Below are positions 47,421 through 58,515 of a stretch of DNA of 64,000 nucleotides, piece by piece. Each line of letters starts with the position of its first letter. Within the stretch, counting starts at the first letter, position 1. A program made the position numbers and the translations under genes. The notes below the pieces were generated by a model. That model was not told the origin of the DNA, ran no database searches, and worked only from the letters and a program-made list of their open reading frames with translations. The DNA lies in contig NC_079510.1 of the NCBI RefSeq assembly GCF_030052815.1, positions 39,154,853 to 39,218,852 on the forward strand, in the 5' to 3' direction. Source of the stretch: Hevea brasiliensis (taxonomy: Eukaryota > Streptophyta > Magnoliopsida > Malpighiales > Euphorbiaceae).

Positions 47421-47668
47421 GAATTTTCTTCATTTTTTCACACCACTTTTAGGCTTCCAAATCACTTTGAATTTCTTCTATATGGACCTTTTTTCCTTTA
47501 AACCTTATTAAAACCTATCAAAAACATTAAAATTTCGAAAATCAAATATAATGAAACTAAAATTAATAAATTAACTAAAATAAGCATTAAAAGCATAAAA
47601 TCACTAAACTAAAAAGGCAAAATGGATGCAAAACTACCCTAAAATATCTATATAAAATGGGTTTATCA

Positions 47669-48524
47669 GAGAGATGTCACAAAATTACTTTAAGATGAAA
47701 TGATATGGGCAAAGGTTTCACTAGTAATTATGCCGATGATGAGACCTTCCTCTAATAACTGAGAGTCCGCATTAATAAAGGAAATTCTCTAGGTTTTAAT
47801 TAACACATCCCTTTTGAATAAGAGTCCTAATTAAAAGGAATGAAAATCTATACCCATATTGGTTCTCAAAGTATCCATTACACACACCGCACCCTCAGTT
47901 ATTTGAATGCTAATGATGAGATACATAATGTGTTAGCCGAGAGTCCTCCTTACTCGTTATGAATCTTTAAGGACCAAATAACATCTCTTCGGAATTAGAG
48001 TCCTAATTTGACGAGGGAGGAACTTAACAAATACATAACAAATTAAACAAACACAATATCAATTCACTGTAGGGTCATCCCATATACTGGTGTTCTTGGG
48101 TAATCTAAAATAGTGAAATATTAAATGTCCCTTTTATCAATAATAGGGACCAATATCATAATACTAACCCCAAAATTATCAATCTTAAATTATAAAGAGG
48201 ACATCATTAAATCTACTTGCCCTCATTGAGGGATGAGGTGGGGTGCCTAACACCTTCCCCACACATACATGGATCCCGAGCCTAGAATCTCTGTTTTAGA
48301 AGTGGTTTTATAAATTTTTATTTTTACAAATGGTTTTCTTTAATTTCTCTCAAAATTAAAGTGGCGACTCCTCACTTTTTCCACTTCAGTAAGAATCGTC
48401 CGACGACTGTAAAACCCTTGCGACAGTGCACCAATGGTTCGGCTAGCATACCAACCACCATGAAATTAGTTTCCTTGAGTGCTCCCTCTTCTGAACCGAA
48501 TTCTTCCATCATGTTGAGCTTGTT
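47669..48524 (+). mobile_element. Tat/Ogre-like LTR 3' end and PBS region (fragment H)
   Basis: No reading frame here looks coding. GGGTGCCTAACACCTTCCCC (about 48241-48262), a downstream T-rich stretch and then TGGCGACTCC (48362-48371) form the usual end of Tat/Ogre-type LTRs followed by a tRNA-Arg-type PBS. The Athila-like element G is inserted at its left edge and element F at its right edge (TTGTT before 48525). The rest is outside the window. Confidence 0.6.
48362..48371 (+). other. Candidate PBS (tRNA-Arg type) of fragment H
   Basis: TGGCGACTCC, complement of a tRNA 3' end GGAGTCG-CCA, as in Ogre/Tat elements. The match is only 10 bases long. Confidence 0.5.
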
Positions 48525-50208
48525 TGTAACGCCGTCACCGTAGGTAGTCGATATGTTCTACTGTTCTAACGACTAACGTCTATTCGAACAGTTAGAATGC
48601 TTGGAACTGCATTTAAATGATAGCGAGGAGATATAAAATGATGGAATAAATGATAAGAAAGTTCTTGAAATAAATTATTAACTTATCCCTAATAAGTCAC
48701 TACATGCTAAATTACATGAAATAGGTATGTGGGTCCCACTTTTTTCACTTTCCCACTACAAGGTGATATGAAATCAGATGATACATAAAATGTAAATATG
48801 TATAATACATGATATAAAATAATGAGAGTGATAAATACATCAGTTATATGAATATGTACTTGGGACCTATGTTCCCATTATAATGACATGAAAATGGTAT
48901 AAAGCATAAATAGTACATGAAGTGAAATAACAATATATTATAAACCCTTAATGATACATAGCATGAAATAATAAAACTATAAGTGCTTAATAATACTAAT
49001 TTGCCCAAAGTGTACCTAGACTTATATATATAGTTGGATCGATTGGTATACCAATTAGGGACTATAGATAGCAGTACTGCCTACATGAATAATCATTGAT
49101 TAATAAAATATGTCTGATATGATTTCTGACCACTGGCCTTATGCCTGACAGACAATTGTATACAGGCTATTATATGCCTGGCCATTGGCCTTGTGCTTGA
49201 TATGACAGATGACATGACAGATGCCATTGTGTATAATTGTATTTCTGGCTTCAACAGCCTGCCCACTGGCCTTGTGCCTAATATGATAGTTGTATACAGG
49301 GTAGACATAAGGAGGTCTAACCCGTATACTTCCGTGTATCCAGCATTATAGTCTGTTATAAATTACTTGGGCACAAATACACTGATATGGCATGAAATAC
49401 ACTGATATAACATGAAAGATACTGAAGTAATTTTAAAGACTCTGACATGAGTTTAAAAAGACAGAGAATGAAATAAATACAAAGAAAAGATACTGTTAAT
49501 TAATTTATTCCTAAAGTGCAGTAAAATATGCAAATGACCTAGAATTGTAAAAGTTTACACAGAATTAGTATTTATAATTATTTAGTTGAATTTCTTTAAG
49601 ATTATGCACCACTAAGCAATTTGCTTAGCGTGTTAGATTTTCCATCACGTAGGTACTGGAGATCAGACATAGCAGCCGCCATAGCAGCAACTGCCACTGT
49701 AGTACTCTTATTACAGTTGTCCAGATCTGCTACTGTCTAGAGTCCAAAGTCACCTCATCAGTTATAATATTTTGGTAGGGCCCATGTATAGACTAGTATT
49801 TTGGTTCATTGTGTATAATCAAGATGTAATTACTAGTTTGTAATGTAAATAAAAATTTTAATTATATATTTTGGGTTGTAAATAAAGTTATGAATTTCTG
49901 TATATGAATTTCTATATGAATGAATGAATGAACTTGAAATTGTATGAGCAGAAATGACATGATATGACATGTAGAGATATGAAATTGTTTTTAACAGGTA
50001 ACTAGTGGAACCCTCCAGATGTTAATTAAACAGAGGAGGTTCTATCCGGGTATCCACAGAACTTAAATTGTGATAAAAAAAAAATTTACCACATGTTTTC
50101 TATAAGTTTAAAATTAGCAATGAACATGACAGCATAAGATAGGGTGCTCCGGCACCGATTGTGGCATTCCTCGCTCAGCTACACTGTAGACGGGTAAGGG
50201 GTGTTACA
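48525..50208 (+). mobile_element. Element F 5' LTR (1684 bp, internally deleted)
   Basis: It matches the 3' LTR up to about 48658 (ATAAGAAA), then jumps to the sequence found near 53562 (GGTTCTTGGAATAAATT). An AAAG-type microhomology lies at the join. It lacks the promoter and leader region. It keeps the CTAAGCA/TGCTTAG stem-loop at 49612-49628 and ends GGGTAAGGGGTGTTACA. Confidence 0.87.
49612..49628 (+). promoter_or_regulatory. Conserved LTR stem-loop, element F version
   Basis: CTAAGCA-ATT-TGCTTAG after ATGCACCA; same place as CTGAGTAT/ATACTCAG in element A, with the third pair changed from G-C to A-T on both sides. Confidence 0.55.
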
Positions 50209-50690
50209 TTTTTTGGTATCAGAGCAAAGGTTTAGGCAATTCTAGACTTAGATAGATAGAAAGAAATAGTTTACATCACATGCATGGGCCTTTAAATAGA
50301 GTCGAGGTGACACTAATGCAGATCTGTTTTCTCTGGTTATTTTAGGTTAAGGTAATGATCTCGGTCCATAGAAAGTCATAGATTCTAAAAGGATAAGTAT
50401 AGGAAAAATCTGATCTATTGGGATATACCGTGGTAACTACGCAATATTCTCAATGTTTGTGCTGTAAGCTGCAGATTACAGTACCGACTTGGGACTATTG
50501 TGTAAAGCTACATATTTCTGATAGTAAATCAAGATAAGGATAAGATTGTAAAGCTAGGACTAGTAAGACAGACTAAAGAGAAAGTGAAGTATTATAACAC
50601 GAAAAAGAGAAAAGACAAGGAGATAGCAGTCCCTCGATTATTTATAGTGGGTAAATTTTGAGGATGAAATTTTATTTAGAGGGGAAGATA
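50209..50690 (+). other. Element F internal region (482 bp): PBS, leader, PPT
   Basis: PBS TGGTATCAGAGC at 50214-50225. A branch-like CTAAT (50313-50317) and acceptor GGTTATTTTAG ending at 50345 match the leader layout of A and B. The PPT-like AGAGGGGAAGAT lies at about 50679-50690. No open frame longer than a few dozen codons. The GAAATTTTATTTAGA before the PPT resembles the GACGAAATTTATTT of the other elements. Confidence 0.85.
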
Positions 50691-51331
50691 TTTAACGCCC
50701 TCACTGTAGGTAGTCGGTATATTCTACTGTTCCGACAACTAGCGTCTATTCGGACAGTTAGAATATCTGGAAATACATTTAAATGATAATAAGGAGATAT
50801 AAAATGATGGAATAAATGATAAGAAAATACAAGAAAAATTAAAAGAAAATAAAAGAAAGGAAATGCAACTAGGTTAAATGAGTCGGAACCGTAGTGATGG
50901 GTGACCGCACCGGAAAGTTACGGCGAAGGCAATTATCGACACCAGGATCGCAGGGAACCCCTAGAAATAATTTTTGGGACCTAATTAAAGGTCTACAGGG
51001 GTATAAATGACATTGAAAATGTCAAAAAAAATTTAGTGAATTGGTACAAACGAAAACGAAAATTTAAGAAATCAGCGGATAAAGGATTTAATCGGTACTA
51101 TCGAAAAATTTGAAATACAATCCGAAGAGGGACATTTTGGTCATTTGACATCTAGAGTTGACTTTTGACCTAAATGTCCATTAAAAATCAGTGGTATTAA
51201 ATTTTCAAAATTTCATGAAAATATGCAATTATATATGTAATGCAATTAATGAAAGATGAGGGGTATAAATTGAAATAATTAAAAGTTGATTATTTAAACT
51301 AATTAAATGAGTTAGTGGGGTTTAGTAGAGG

Positions 51332-51339
51332 TATATAAG
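51332..51339 (+). promoter_or_regulatory. TATA box of element F LTR
   Basis: TATATAAG in AGGTATATAAGGCC, about 640 bp into the LTR, followed 30 bp later by ACAGATTTTTCAACTAAG and a CT-rich leader. It is the clearest promoter signal among the long LTRs and places the start of R in the first fifth of the LTR. Confidence 0.6.
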
Positions 51340-51575
51340 GCCATTTGAGGACAGATTTTTCAACTAAGCCATCTTCATCTTCTTCATCATCCCTTAGCCG
51401 AATTGAAATTCTCTCTCAAGTCCACCATGGCCGTCCATGCTAGAGCTCCCATTCCTCCATGATCAAGCCATGATTTTTGCAAGTGTCTTCATTAAAAGTG
51501 GTCCACACAACTTGGGAAAGATATAGGCAACAAAAAAGAGAGAAAATTCCAAGGTTTTGTCAAGCTCAAGTTGAG

Positions 51576-51583
51576 GTTAGTGC
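51576..51583 (+). other. Predicted splice donor in element F LTR
   Basis: TTGAG|GTTAGTG. The equivalent donors lie at 3256, 9486, 17844, 30070 and 34119, and at 26164 on the minus strand. Confidence 0.5.
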
Positions 51584-54273
51584 TAGTTTTCCCTCCCTTT
51601 CTTAATTAAACTTTGAATTAATGTTGTAATGAGTTGATTTGTTGAAAAATTTGAAGAATTGGATGGATAATTGATGGGCTTCAATTTCAGAAGCCAAGGA
51701 AGCTATGGGATTTTGATTGATTTATACATGTAATTGATGGTTAGTGAGGTTGATTAAGTAGTTACATGTATTAGGATTTAATAGTATATGTAATTTTGAG
51801 GTTAGCTAATTTGAATTAGGGTTTTGATTTTGATTTGGAGACTTTGTGAGTAATTGCTTGAATTTGGCAAGGCTTGTGTAATTGTTGAACTTTGGGCAGC
51901 CTTGATTTCCATGAGAATAGGTTAATTCATGTATGTAAATGATGAATTATGATGTTGATTAAGATATTTATAGGTATTAGAATTTAATTGCATGTGTTAA
52001 GTATAAATTGGGACAATTTGAATTAATGTTGAACAAAGTATTGAAAACTTTGAGTAATGGTTCAAATTGACAGCCATGAGGTACTTATGAGAGTGATAAT
52101 TTCATATATGTGAGTGTTGATTAATGATGTTGATGAATAAGTAAATGAGGCTATAAGTTGATTGATGAAAATACTTATATTAGAAATTGATTGAATGTGA
52201 ATTGTTGACTTTGACCATGGAATTAGGGATTTTGGATTAATTATTGGGGACTTGATAACTCTGCTGTAATTTGACATTATTGAGGTTTGATTGATGATAA
52301 TTAGAAGTGCCATGAATGTTAATGTGGAGTTTGGGAGTTAGAGAATGAAAATTGGAAGTGCAAATTGTGTGCAGATTGTGTATTATTGAAAAAAGTGTAT
52401 AATTTGAGCCATAACCTAAATTGTGTGACCCCAATTGGTATAAAGCTAATTGAAGGTAAAACTAGACCTAAAATGGACCAACTTTCATGTAAAAACCTTG
52501 CCAAAATTCTGCCTAAAAGTGACCTAAAAATTTGACCTAATCCAAATTGCAAATTTGTAAACCCAGAATTTTGTCCAAATGAACAGTGTTCATTCATTTG
52601 GCCAAAACTCACTGTAGACAAGTCCAAATGACCTGAAATTTATGTCATTGGAAAGCTTAGACATAGGGCTACAACTCTTGTGAAGACACCAAAGCCCAGA
52701 AATGCCATTAACCATTGCTTACCCAAATTGGGTTAGCAAAACTGTCCAGAATGAAAACTGCCCATAATTATCTTTGTCTATGCAAACTGACTAGTTTTGG
52801 CAAAGAGGCCATAACTTGGTCCATAGAACATCAAATGCCCCGAAACTAGTGCCAAAATTTCAATAAGACATAGACCTACAAGATTGGTATTTTGACCAAA
52901 ACCCAGAAATTAAGGGAACTAGGTCAATTAACTTGATTAATTTGGCATAAAAATTCTGGAAATGGTATAAATGACCATTAACTCCAGAATAGTATCTTAA
53001 GCATATCTCCCACTAGAAATCTTCAATTGAAATGAGCCATACGATTCTAGAAACCTAAGAAATAGATCTTCAACTTTGTTTTTGACATCTTCCTCAACTT
53101 ATGAATGTAAGAAGCGTAAATTATAGGTCAAAATTACTAACCTAATTGAGGATTATGTTAGTATAGGACATTTGAGTCTAGTCCAATAATGTGGCTATAA
53201 TAAATTCTACAAGACTTGAAAAATTACAACTAGAAATTTTGAGTGACCATAAGACAAAGGGCAACAAATCCTATGAAGCACACTAGGCCTAAATGTCACT
53301 ATAAGTTGTCCAAATAAATTGGTTAAGTTCAACATCAAAACTGCCTAGTTAGGGAACCAAAATCCAGAATTGACCTAGTTATGGTTATTTGACCATAACT
53401 TGAGTTATACAAATCCAAATGACATGATTCAAAAAGAAAAATAAAGACAAGACATAGAGGAACAACTTCCATTGAGGAAGTGTGGCCAAATAGTATCCAC
53501 AAGTTGCTCAATTTTTTATGCAAAGACAAGACATTAAAGCTGAACCTAAATAAAGGTTCTTGGAATAAATTATTAACTTATCCCTAATAAGTCACTACAT
53601 GCTAAATTACATGAAACAGATATGTGGGTCTCACTTTTCCCACTTCCTCACTACAAGGTGATATGAAATTAGATGATACATAAAATGTAAATATGTATAA
53701 TACATGACATAAAATAATGAGAGTGATAAATACATAAGTTATATGAATATGTACTTGGGACCTATTTTCCCATTATAATGACATGAAAATGGTATAAAGC
53801 ACAGATAATACATGAAGTGAAATAACGATATGTTATGAATCCTTAATTGTACATAGCATGAAATAATAAAACTATAAGTGCTTAATAATACTAATTTGCC
53901 CAAAGTGTATCTAGACTTATATATATAGTTGGATCGATTGGTACACCAATTAGGGACTACAGATAGCAGTACTGCCTACATGAATAATCATTGATTGATA
54001 AAATATGTCTGATATGATTTCTGACCGCTGGCCTTATGCCTGACAGACAGTTGTATACAAGCTATTATATGCTTGCCTACTGGCCTTTTGCCTGATATGA
54101 CAGATGACATGACAGATGCCGTTGTGCATAATTGTATTTCTGGTTTCAACAGCCTGCCCACTAGCCTTGTGCCTGACATGACAGTTGTATACAGGGTAGA
54201 CATATGGAGGTCTAACCCGTATACTCCCGTGTATCCAGCATTATAGTCTGTTATAGATTACTTGGGCACAAAT

Positions 54274-55093
54274 TGTTACACCTTATCCCTGGTAAGGCAT
54301 GACATGTTCCCGTAGCATACCTAATGAATTACCGAACTCCACCTACCGATAACCCATTAGTTATGTTACAAAGGATTTTAAAACAAATCATAGCTTTTTA
54401 TCTTATCAATTCTTTTGCAGAAAACTGCATGAGAATAGTTAAAATTCCATGTAAACATTCATTGGAAATAATGATAGACTAAATATTACAAAAGTTACAT
54501 TTTCATAAGTCTCAAAATAAAATACAAATAGTTACAAACTCAAAATACTTTAGTAATGTAGTACTTTTTAATACAAACTGCTCAATGTCCATACATCCAT
54601 ACATATAGGTACAAAATACATCCAAAGGAATCACAAGAGTATACCTAACGTAAATACCCACAATCAATACCAAAATGTTGCTTCCAAGTCTCTCACTCGG
54701 CAACCTTCTCCTTTCCCTTACCTGCGACAGCATAAAGAAGCTATCGCTGAGTATATCACTCAGTGGTGCACAACTAATAACTTTAAAAATTAAGGTAAAA
54801 TATAATTTGTCAAAGCATAATAAATCACATTTTTCTTAAGCATGAAAACTTCACAATAATTCTAAGTCCATAAGAGCCATTTATTGGAATAACATTTCAA
54901 AAGAGAAATCACACTTCATAAATTACAATTTACAAAGCATTAGTGTTGCCAACATCAACACACAGTTCAGGCCATGACACAAAATTTCACGATCAGTGCT
55001 GTGTTGTACACCACGACAAAGCAATCTCAACCTCACTAACCGTTATTAATGAGGGAAGGGCTAGCTAGCTAATGAGTACTCATGTAGTCTTAC
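54274..55093 (-). mobile_element. LTR J (type I relative), 3' part
   Basis: On the minus strand it ends GGTGTAACA at 54274 (one change from GGTGTGACA). It holds the U5 stem-loop (54319-54362, 15 of 16 pairs) and the GTGCACCA plus CTGAGT/ACTCAG stem (54755-54771) near CTGTCGCAGGTAAGG. It is interrupted at 55094 by solo LTR K and continues at 57759. The left flank is element F's 3' LTR. Confidence 0.85.
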
Positions 55094-55799
55094 TGTCACG
55101 ACCCAACCTATGAGCCGGACCGGCACTAGGACCTGGGCTAGCGTAAAGCCCCCGAGGCCCTTAGTAAGCCTAACTATTCCTTAACCCAACTCTAAGGCCC
55201 ATTTGGGTCTAATTTCAAGAATTCAACCGGACAGAGTCCGGCTATAAAATGGACCTTTCAACGGGGAGTTTTTGACTCATCCGACCTGTAAACACAATAT
55301 ATAATCAATTGGGGAGCTCAGCTCACTCTCCACATCCTCAAATGTCATAAAAATAAATGGGAGCTCAGCTCCCTCATCCAGTCCATCAAACATACATGTA
55401 ATAATAAGTTTACAGGTCCAACATGGTAATTATATTACAACCCAAATCAAATGAATATTTCTGACTCATGCGAAAATTCTAGAAGTTAACAGAATTATAC
55501 AAACATTAATAAACGACCTGCGAGAGAGAAAAGCAAGTTAACCTCAAAAATATCCTCCTGTGGCCTGGAAAAATATTGAACAGGAGTGAGCGTTCGACTC
55601 AGAGAGTAAAATATCAATTTCAACCATAATCTCTATAACTATCTAAAGCTAATGCACCCTGTAGAGTGAAATGCAACATCAGCAATATTTTCACATCATA
55701 ACAGCAAAAAGGTAATTTGGAGCACTCACACACCCAGTAATGTCAATCATAAATATATGGGAGCTGATCCCCTACACAGCTCTCTTTAATCCAACCTGT

Positions 55800-55925
55800 G
55801 CCAGCAAAGAACTCAAGCCGGACTTTCGCTTAATAAACCAAATCGGGGCCCCAGCGAAGAACTCAAGCCGTGACTACCCCAAAGGACTGGGTCCCAGCGA
55901 AGATCTCAAGCCGTGACTACCCGTC
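55800..55925 (+). repeat. Three copies of a ~25-bp motif in LTR K
   Basis: CAGC.AAGA.CTCAAGCCG units at about 55802, 55852 and 55896; the last two are followed by TGACTACCC. Confidence 0.7.
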
Positions 55926-57189
55926 CTATCCATAGCCAACACCACATCACACGCACGCCAATGCACGCACACTGCTCCAAATTACCACAACAACATCCAT
56001 GGCACTTTAACAGTTGTGAATGCAACATAAAACGTGCCTAAAGTTTAACTACATAGATATATACACATAAGTGATGCATGGGCATGCTTGAACATATAAT
56101 AATAGTGAAATTACAATTAAAATTAATATTTTACTCACAGACTTGACAGCGGTCACTGTGGCGGCTAGGCGGAGGAAGAAGGCTATCCCGGCTCACCTGA
56201 CAATTTTATTACAATCATTTAATAAATTTGACTCAATACAAACTAAGAAAAGACCAAATACGTCCTAAGTCGTGCCGAAAATCCGGCAGAGTCTCCCCTA
56301 TACCTAGGACCTACCCAACCTGCAAAAGGGCTCAAAACACACTTCTATATTCACAAATCATACACTCACAACTCAATCACATCACATAGCCCCTCCTGGG
56401 CCCATCCAAACAGTCATCAATCACAATATATAAATTTACAGTTTAGTCCTTATAATTGATCATTTTTGCAAAAACTGCCCAAATAAGCTCTAAAAATTCT
56501 AAAACTTTGTCCCGCGGTCCTTAGTAATATTACTAGGCTATTGCAAAAAGAATCATAATTTTCTAAGCTACCACGAATATTTTATAGATTTTTAATCCCA
56601 TTTAAGCACTAGAAAATTACAAAAAAGTAAAGTTCAGGTTTACCTATGCCAATTCCGACTCCAGGGACGCGCTCGAGACGTTCGACAATGGTGGGGTAGC
56701 CAAAATCTCGATCCAATTCAGAGACTTTTTCGGTAGCCGATCTGTCTGACCGGAAATTCACAGACCCAGATAACTGTCGAATTTCCACGAATTGAAGATA
56801 CCTACATGAAGCCCACAACACGAGGGTTAGTACATAAATTTTACAAAATTTTCTAAACTCATTTAACGCTCGAAAAAACACTATGAAGTTTCATGGGACT
56901 CACCAAAAAACGGTGTCAGAAAATTTCGAAATTTATATTGCTGCGAAGCTCTCGACGAGTGGAGCGCTCTAGTACTCTTGGTTTTCTCGTGGGGTTTACG
57001 GTTTGCGAGAAATCTAGCCCAAAAATCAAAATGGGCTAAAACTTCCCGGACAAAAATTGGACAAACTACTCGATAGATTTTGGTGTTTTTGGTGTTTATG
57101 GAAAGCTCTCGAGGTGTAAATGGTGTTTGACATAAGACCCAGCCCGATTGGTGGCTGGATCGGCCGAATTTTGACCAGAAAGATGAAGC

Positions 57190-57343
57190 GTCGCGTGCGT
57201 GCATGGGAGGCATTCGCGCGCATTTTCCAGCCGCCTGGGGCGTCAGCCGGCCGTGGGAAGGGGGTGGGACGGCGCGCCGGCGAGATGGGGTGGCTGGAGA
57301 GGCGGCGGCGCGGCGAAAGGAGGTGAGAGGAGAGAGAAAACGG

Positions 57344-57375
<32 letters not shown>

Positions 57376-57480
57376 CGACGCGACGCAGGAAGAAAAAGAA
57401 GAAGGAGGAGGAGCCGGCCCAATTCGGCCGGTCCGATCCGGTCTTGTCCGATTCGGCCGGTTCGATTCGGGATACAAAAT
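57190..57480 (-). promoter_or_regulatory. CpG-rich, CT-rich probable leader/promoter part of LTR K
   Basis: Unlike the rest of the window this is GC-rich, with many CpG (GCGCGC, CGGCGCG, CGGCCGG). On the minus strand it has a (CT)n run (57351-57375) followed by CT-rich text, which fits a transcription start and leader. Long open frames on both strands here are by-products of the composition. Confidence 0.45.
57351..57375 (+). repeat. (AG)n microsatellite
   Basis: A 25-base uninterrupted AG run inside LTR K. Confidence 0.95.
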
Positions 57481-57758
57481 TTTGAATTTTTACTCTGCCT
57501 TGGGACCGAAAATGAGGCTCAAAAATTTCGAAAAAATTCTAGAAAACTCAGAAAAATTCGTAGACTCCAAATATATTTTTAGTTTTGCCACGTGGTCTTT
57601 AAATTAATTTTTAAAAATAATCAAAGTTTTATATTTTAAGGAAATCAAACCCGATTTCGAAAATCCCAAAAATTTTAAATAATTTTCTAAAATTTAAATA
57701 AAATTAAAATATCAATATTTACCCAAAAATAATAAATTTAAAAATTAGGGGTGTTACA

Positions 57759-58515
57759 CTTACCCCACTAACCGTTATTAATGGGAGATATAATCAATAT
57801 CAATTATAAAACTCCAAGTAGCCGTTACTACTGGGGAGTTTCGAAAGGACTGTCATGCTAATTGTGGTTTCAAAACAACTTTCAAGAGTTTCTAAATCAA
57901 TAATCACATTTGCAAAAAGTAACATATTCAAATCATCATAAAACCCATAAAAGGGGTGGCAACACACAAATTCCTCAAATACAATAGAAAAACATACCTC
58001 ATTCAAAATAAACTCATTTCAAATCAAACTCATTCAAATAAACTCATTCAAATCAATTTACGAAGCTAAAACAAAGAAAAAGGTTAGTTGTGCACAAACT
58101 TTCAATAATTCTCCTTCCTTGTTACCTACTTCTCCTTGTCTGTTCCAACTTCTTTTTCTACTGAAAATACACAAATAGAATACCTCAATACCAATCTCAA
58201 CTACTTCCAAGAACTCATTACATGCATGTCTAATGCATCCCAAGTTAGCTTTGAAAATTTTAGAATATTTTGATTTTGGGACAGCTTGGTGCCCCAATCT
58301 TTGAACCCAATTTTTAACTAGTTTTGAGCATAATTTGATGAGGTGTTCTTCATGAAAATTGTTCATTTAGGTCTTAACTTTATTTTCCTTTTTGAATCGC
58401 CTAATTTGGAGCTGTGTAGCTCAAGTTATGACTAAAATACGGTGACTGTTCACGTCACTATTCATCCTGCAGATTTATCAATCCAACTTCGTTCAGCAAT
58501 TTGATCAGGTTAAGT
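57759..58515 (-). mobile_element. LTR J, second part, cut by element E
   Basis: Continues LTR J after K. On the minus strand it includes the CATAACTTGAGCTAC module (about 58415-58431) seen in type I LTRs and a GTTTGTGCACAAC block (58085-58097). It breaks off at 58515, where the LTR of element E begins; TAAGT (58511-58515) is the expected duplication. Confidence 0.8.

Larger units (their letters stand above)
44921..47668 (-). mobile_element. Element G: Athila-like Ty3/gypsy, 5' part only
   Basis: On the minus strand: LTR (45987-47668), tRNA-Asp PBS (45961-45980), gag. It is interrupted by copia element D. The base set after the LTR start (47669-47673, GAGAG) is the expected duplication in the Tat/Ogre-like host sequence; its partner is outside the window. 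G is the outermost identified layer of the left nest. Confidence 0.87.
45987..47668 (-). mobile_element. Element G 5' LTR (1682 bp)
   Basis: On the minus strand it starts TGATAAACCC at 47668 and ends GTACGCAATCA at 45987, giving TGAT/ATCA inverted ends. It contains imperfect tandem repeats (47150-47300), a TATATAAG box (46960-46967), and the AGTATACTTGCGGAGTACGC-like end common in such LTRs. Confidence 0.9.
48525..54273 (+). mobile_element. Element F: non-autonomous LTR retrotransposon without coding region
   Basis: Two LTRs of a type II relative (TGTAACGCC.TCAC.GTAGGTAGTCG at 48525 and, with one base changed, at 50691) flank only 482 bp, which contains PBS, a short leader and PPT and no gag or pol. 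The 3' LTR is broken at 54273 by LTR J. The 5' LTR lacks about 2.7 kb present in the 3' LTR. It would depend on proteins from a complete Tekay/Del-like relative. Confidence 0.87.
50691..54273 (+). mobile_element. Element F 3' LTR (first 3583 bp)
   Basis: It begins TTTAACGCCC (TG changed to TT) after the PPT. It carries the full U3/leader: TATATAAG at 51332-51339, a CT-rich leader near 51370-51425, and a donor GAG|GTTAGTG at 51576. Downstream are several CATAACT-type modules (for example 52603, 52811, 53391). It is cut at 54273 by LTR J with CAAAT as likely duplication. Confidence 0.87.
55094..57758 (-). mobile_element. Solo LTR K (2665 bp), a different Ty3-type LTR family
   Basis: Ends are TGTCACGACCC and GGGGTGTTACA on the plus strand, an inverted terminal repeat, flanked by CTTAC (55089-55093 and 57759-57763). 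I read it as minus because TGTAACACCCC is the 5' end in all related LTRs here. There is no PBS or coding sequence. It has a CpG-rich leader region (57190-57480), a donor-like TTTG|GTGAGTC (GT at 56903-56902) and a short repeat cluster at 55800-55925. Confidence 0.88.

Noticed and set aside
48361..48543. 60-codon frame across the PBS of fragment H
   Set aside because: Crosses the PBS-like site and the insertion border of element F, so it cannot be a gene.
56881..57607. Long open frames on both strands (up to 198 codons) in the GC-rich part
   Set aside because: They overlap on both strands, are rich in low-complexity Arg/Ser/Gly and lie wholly inside solo LTR K. GC-rich composition gives few stops; no domain is visible.
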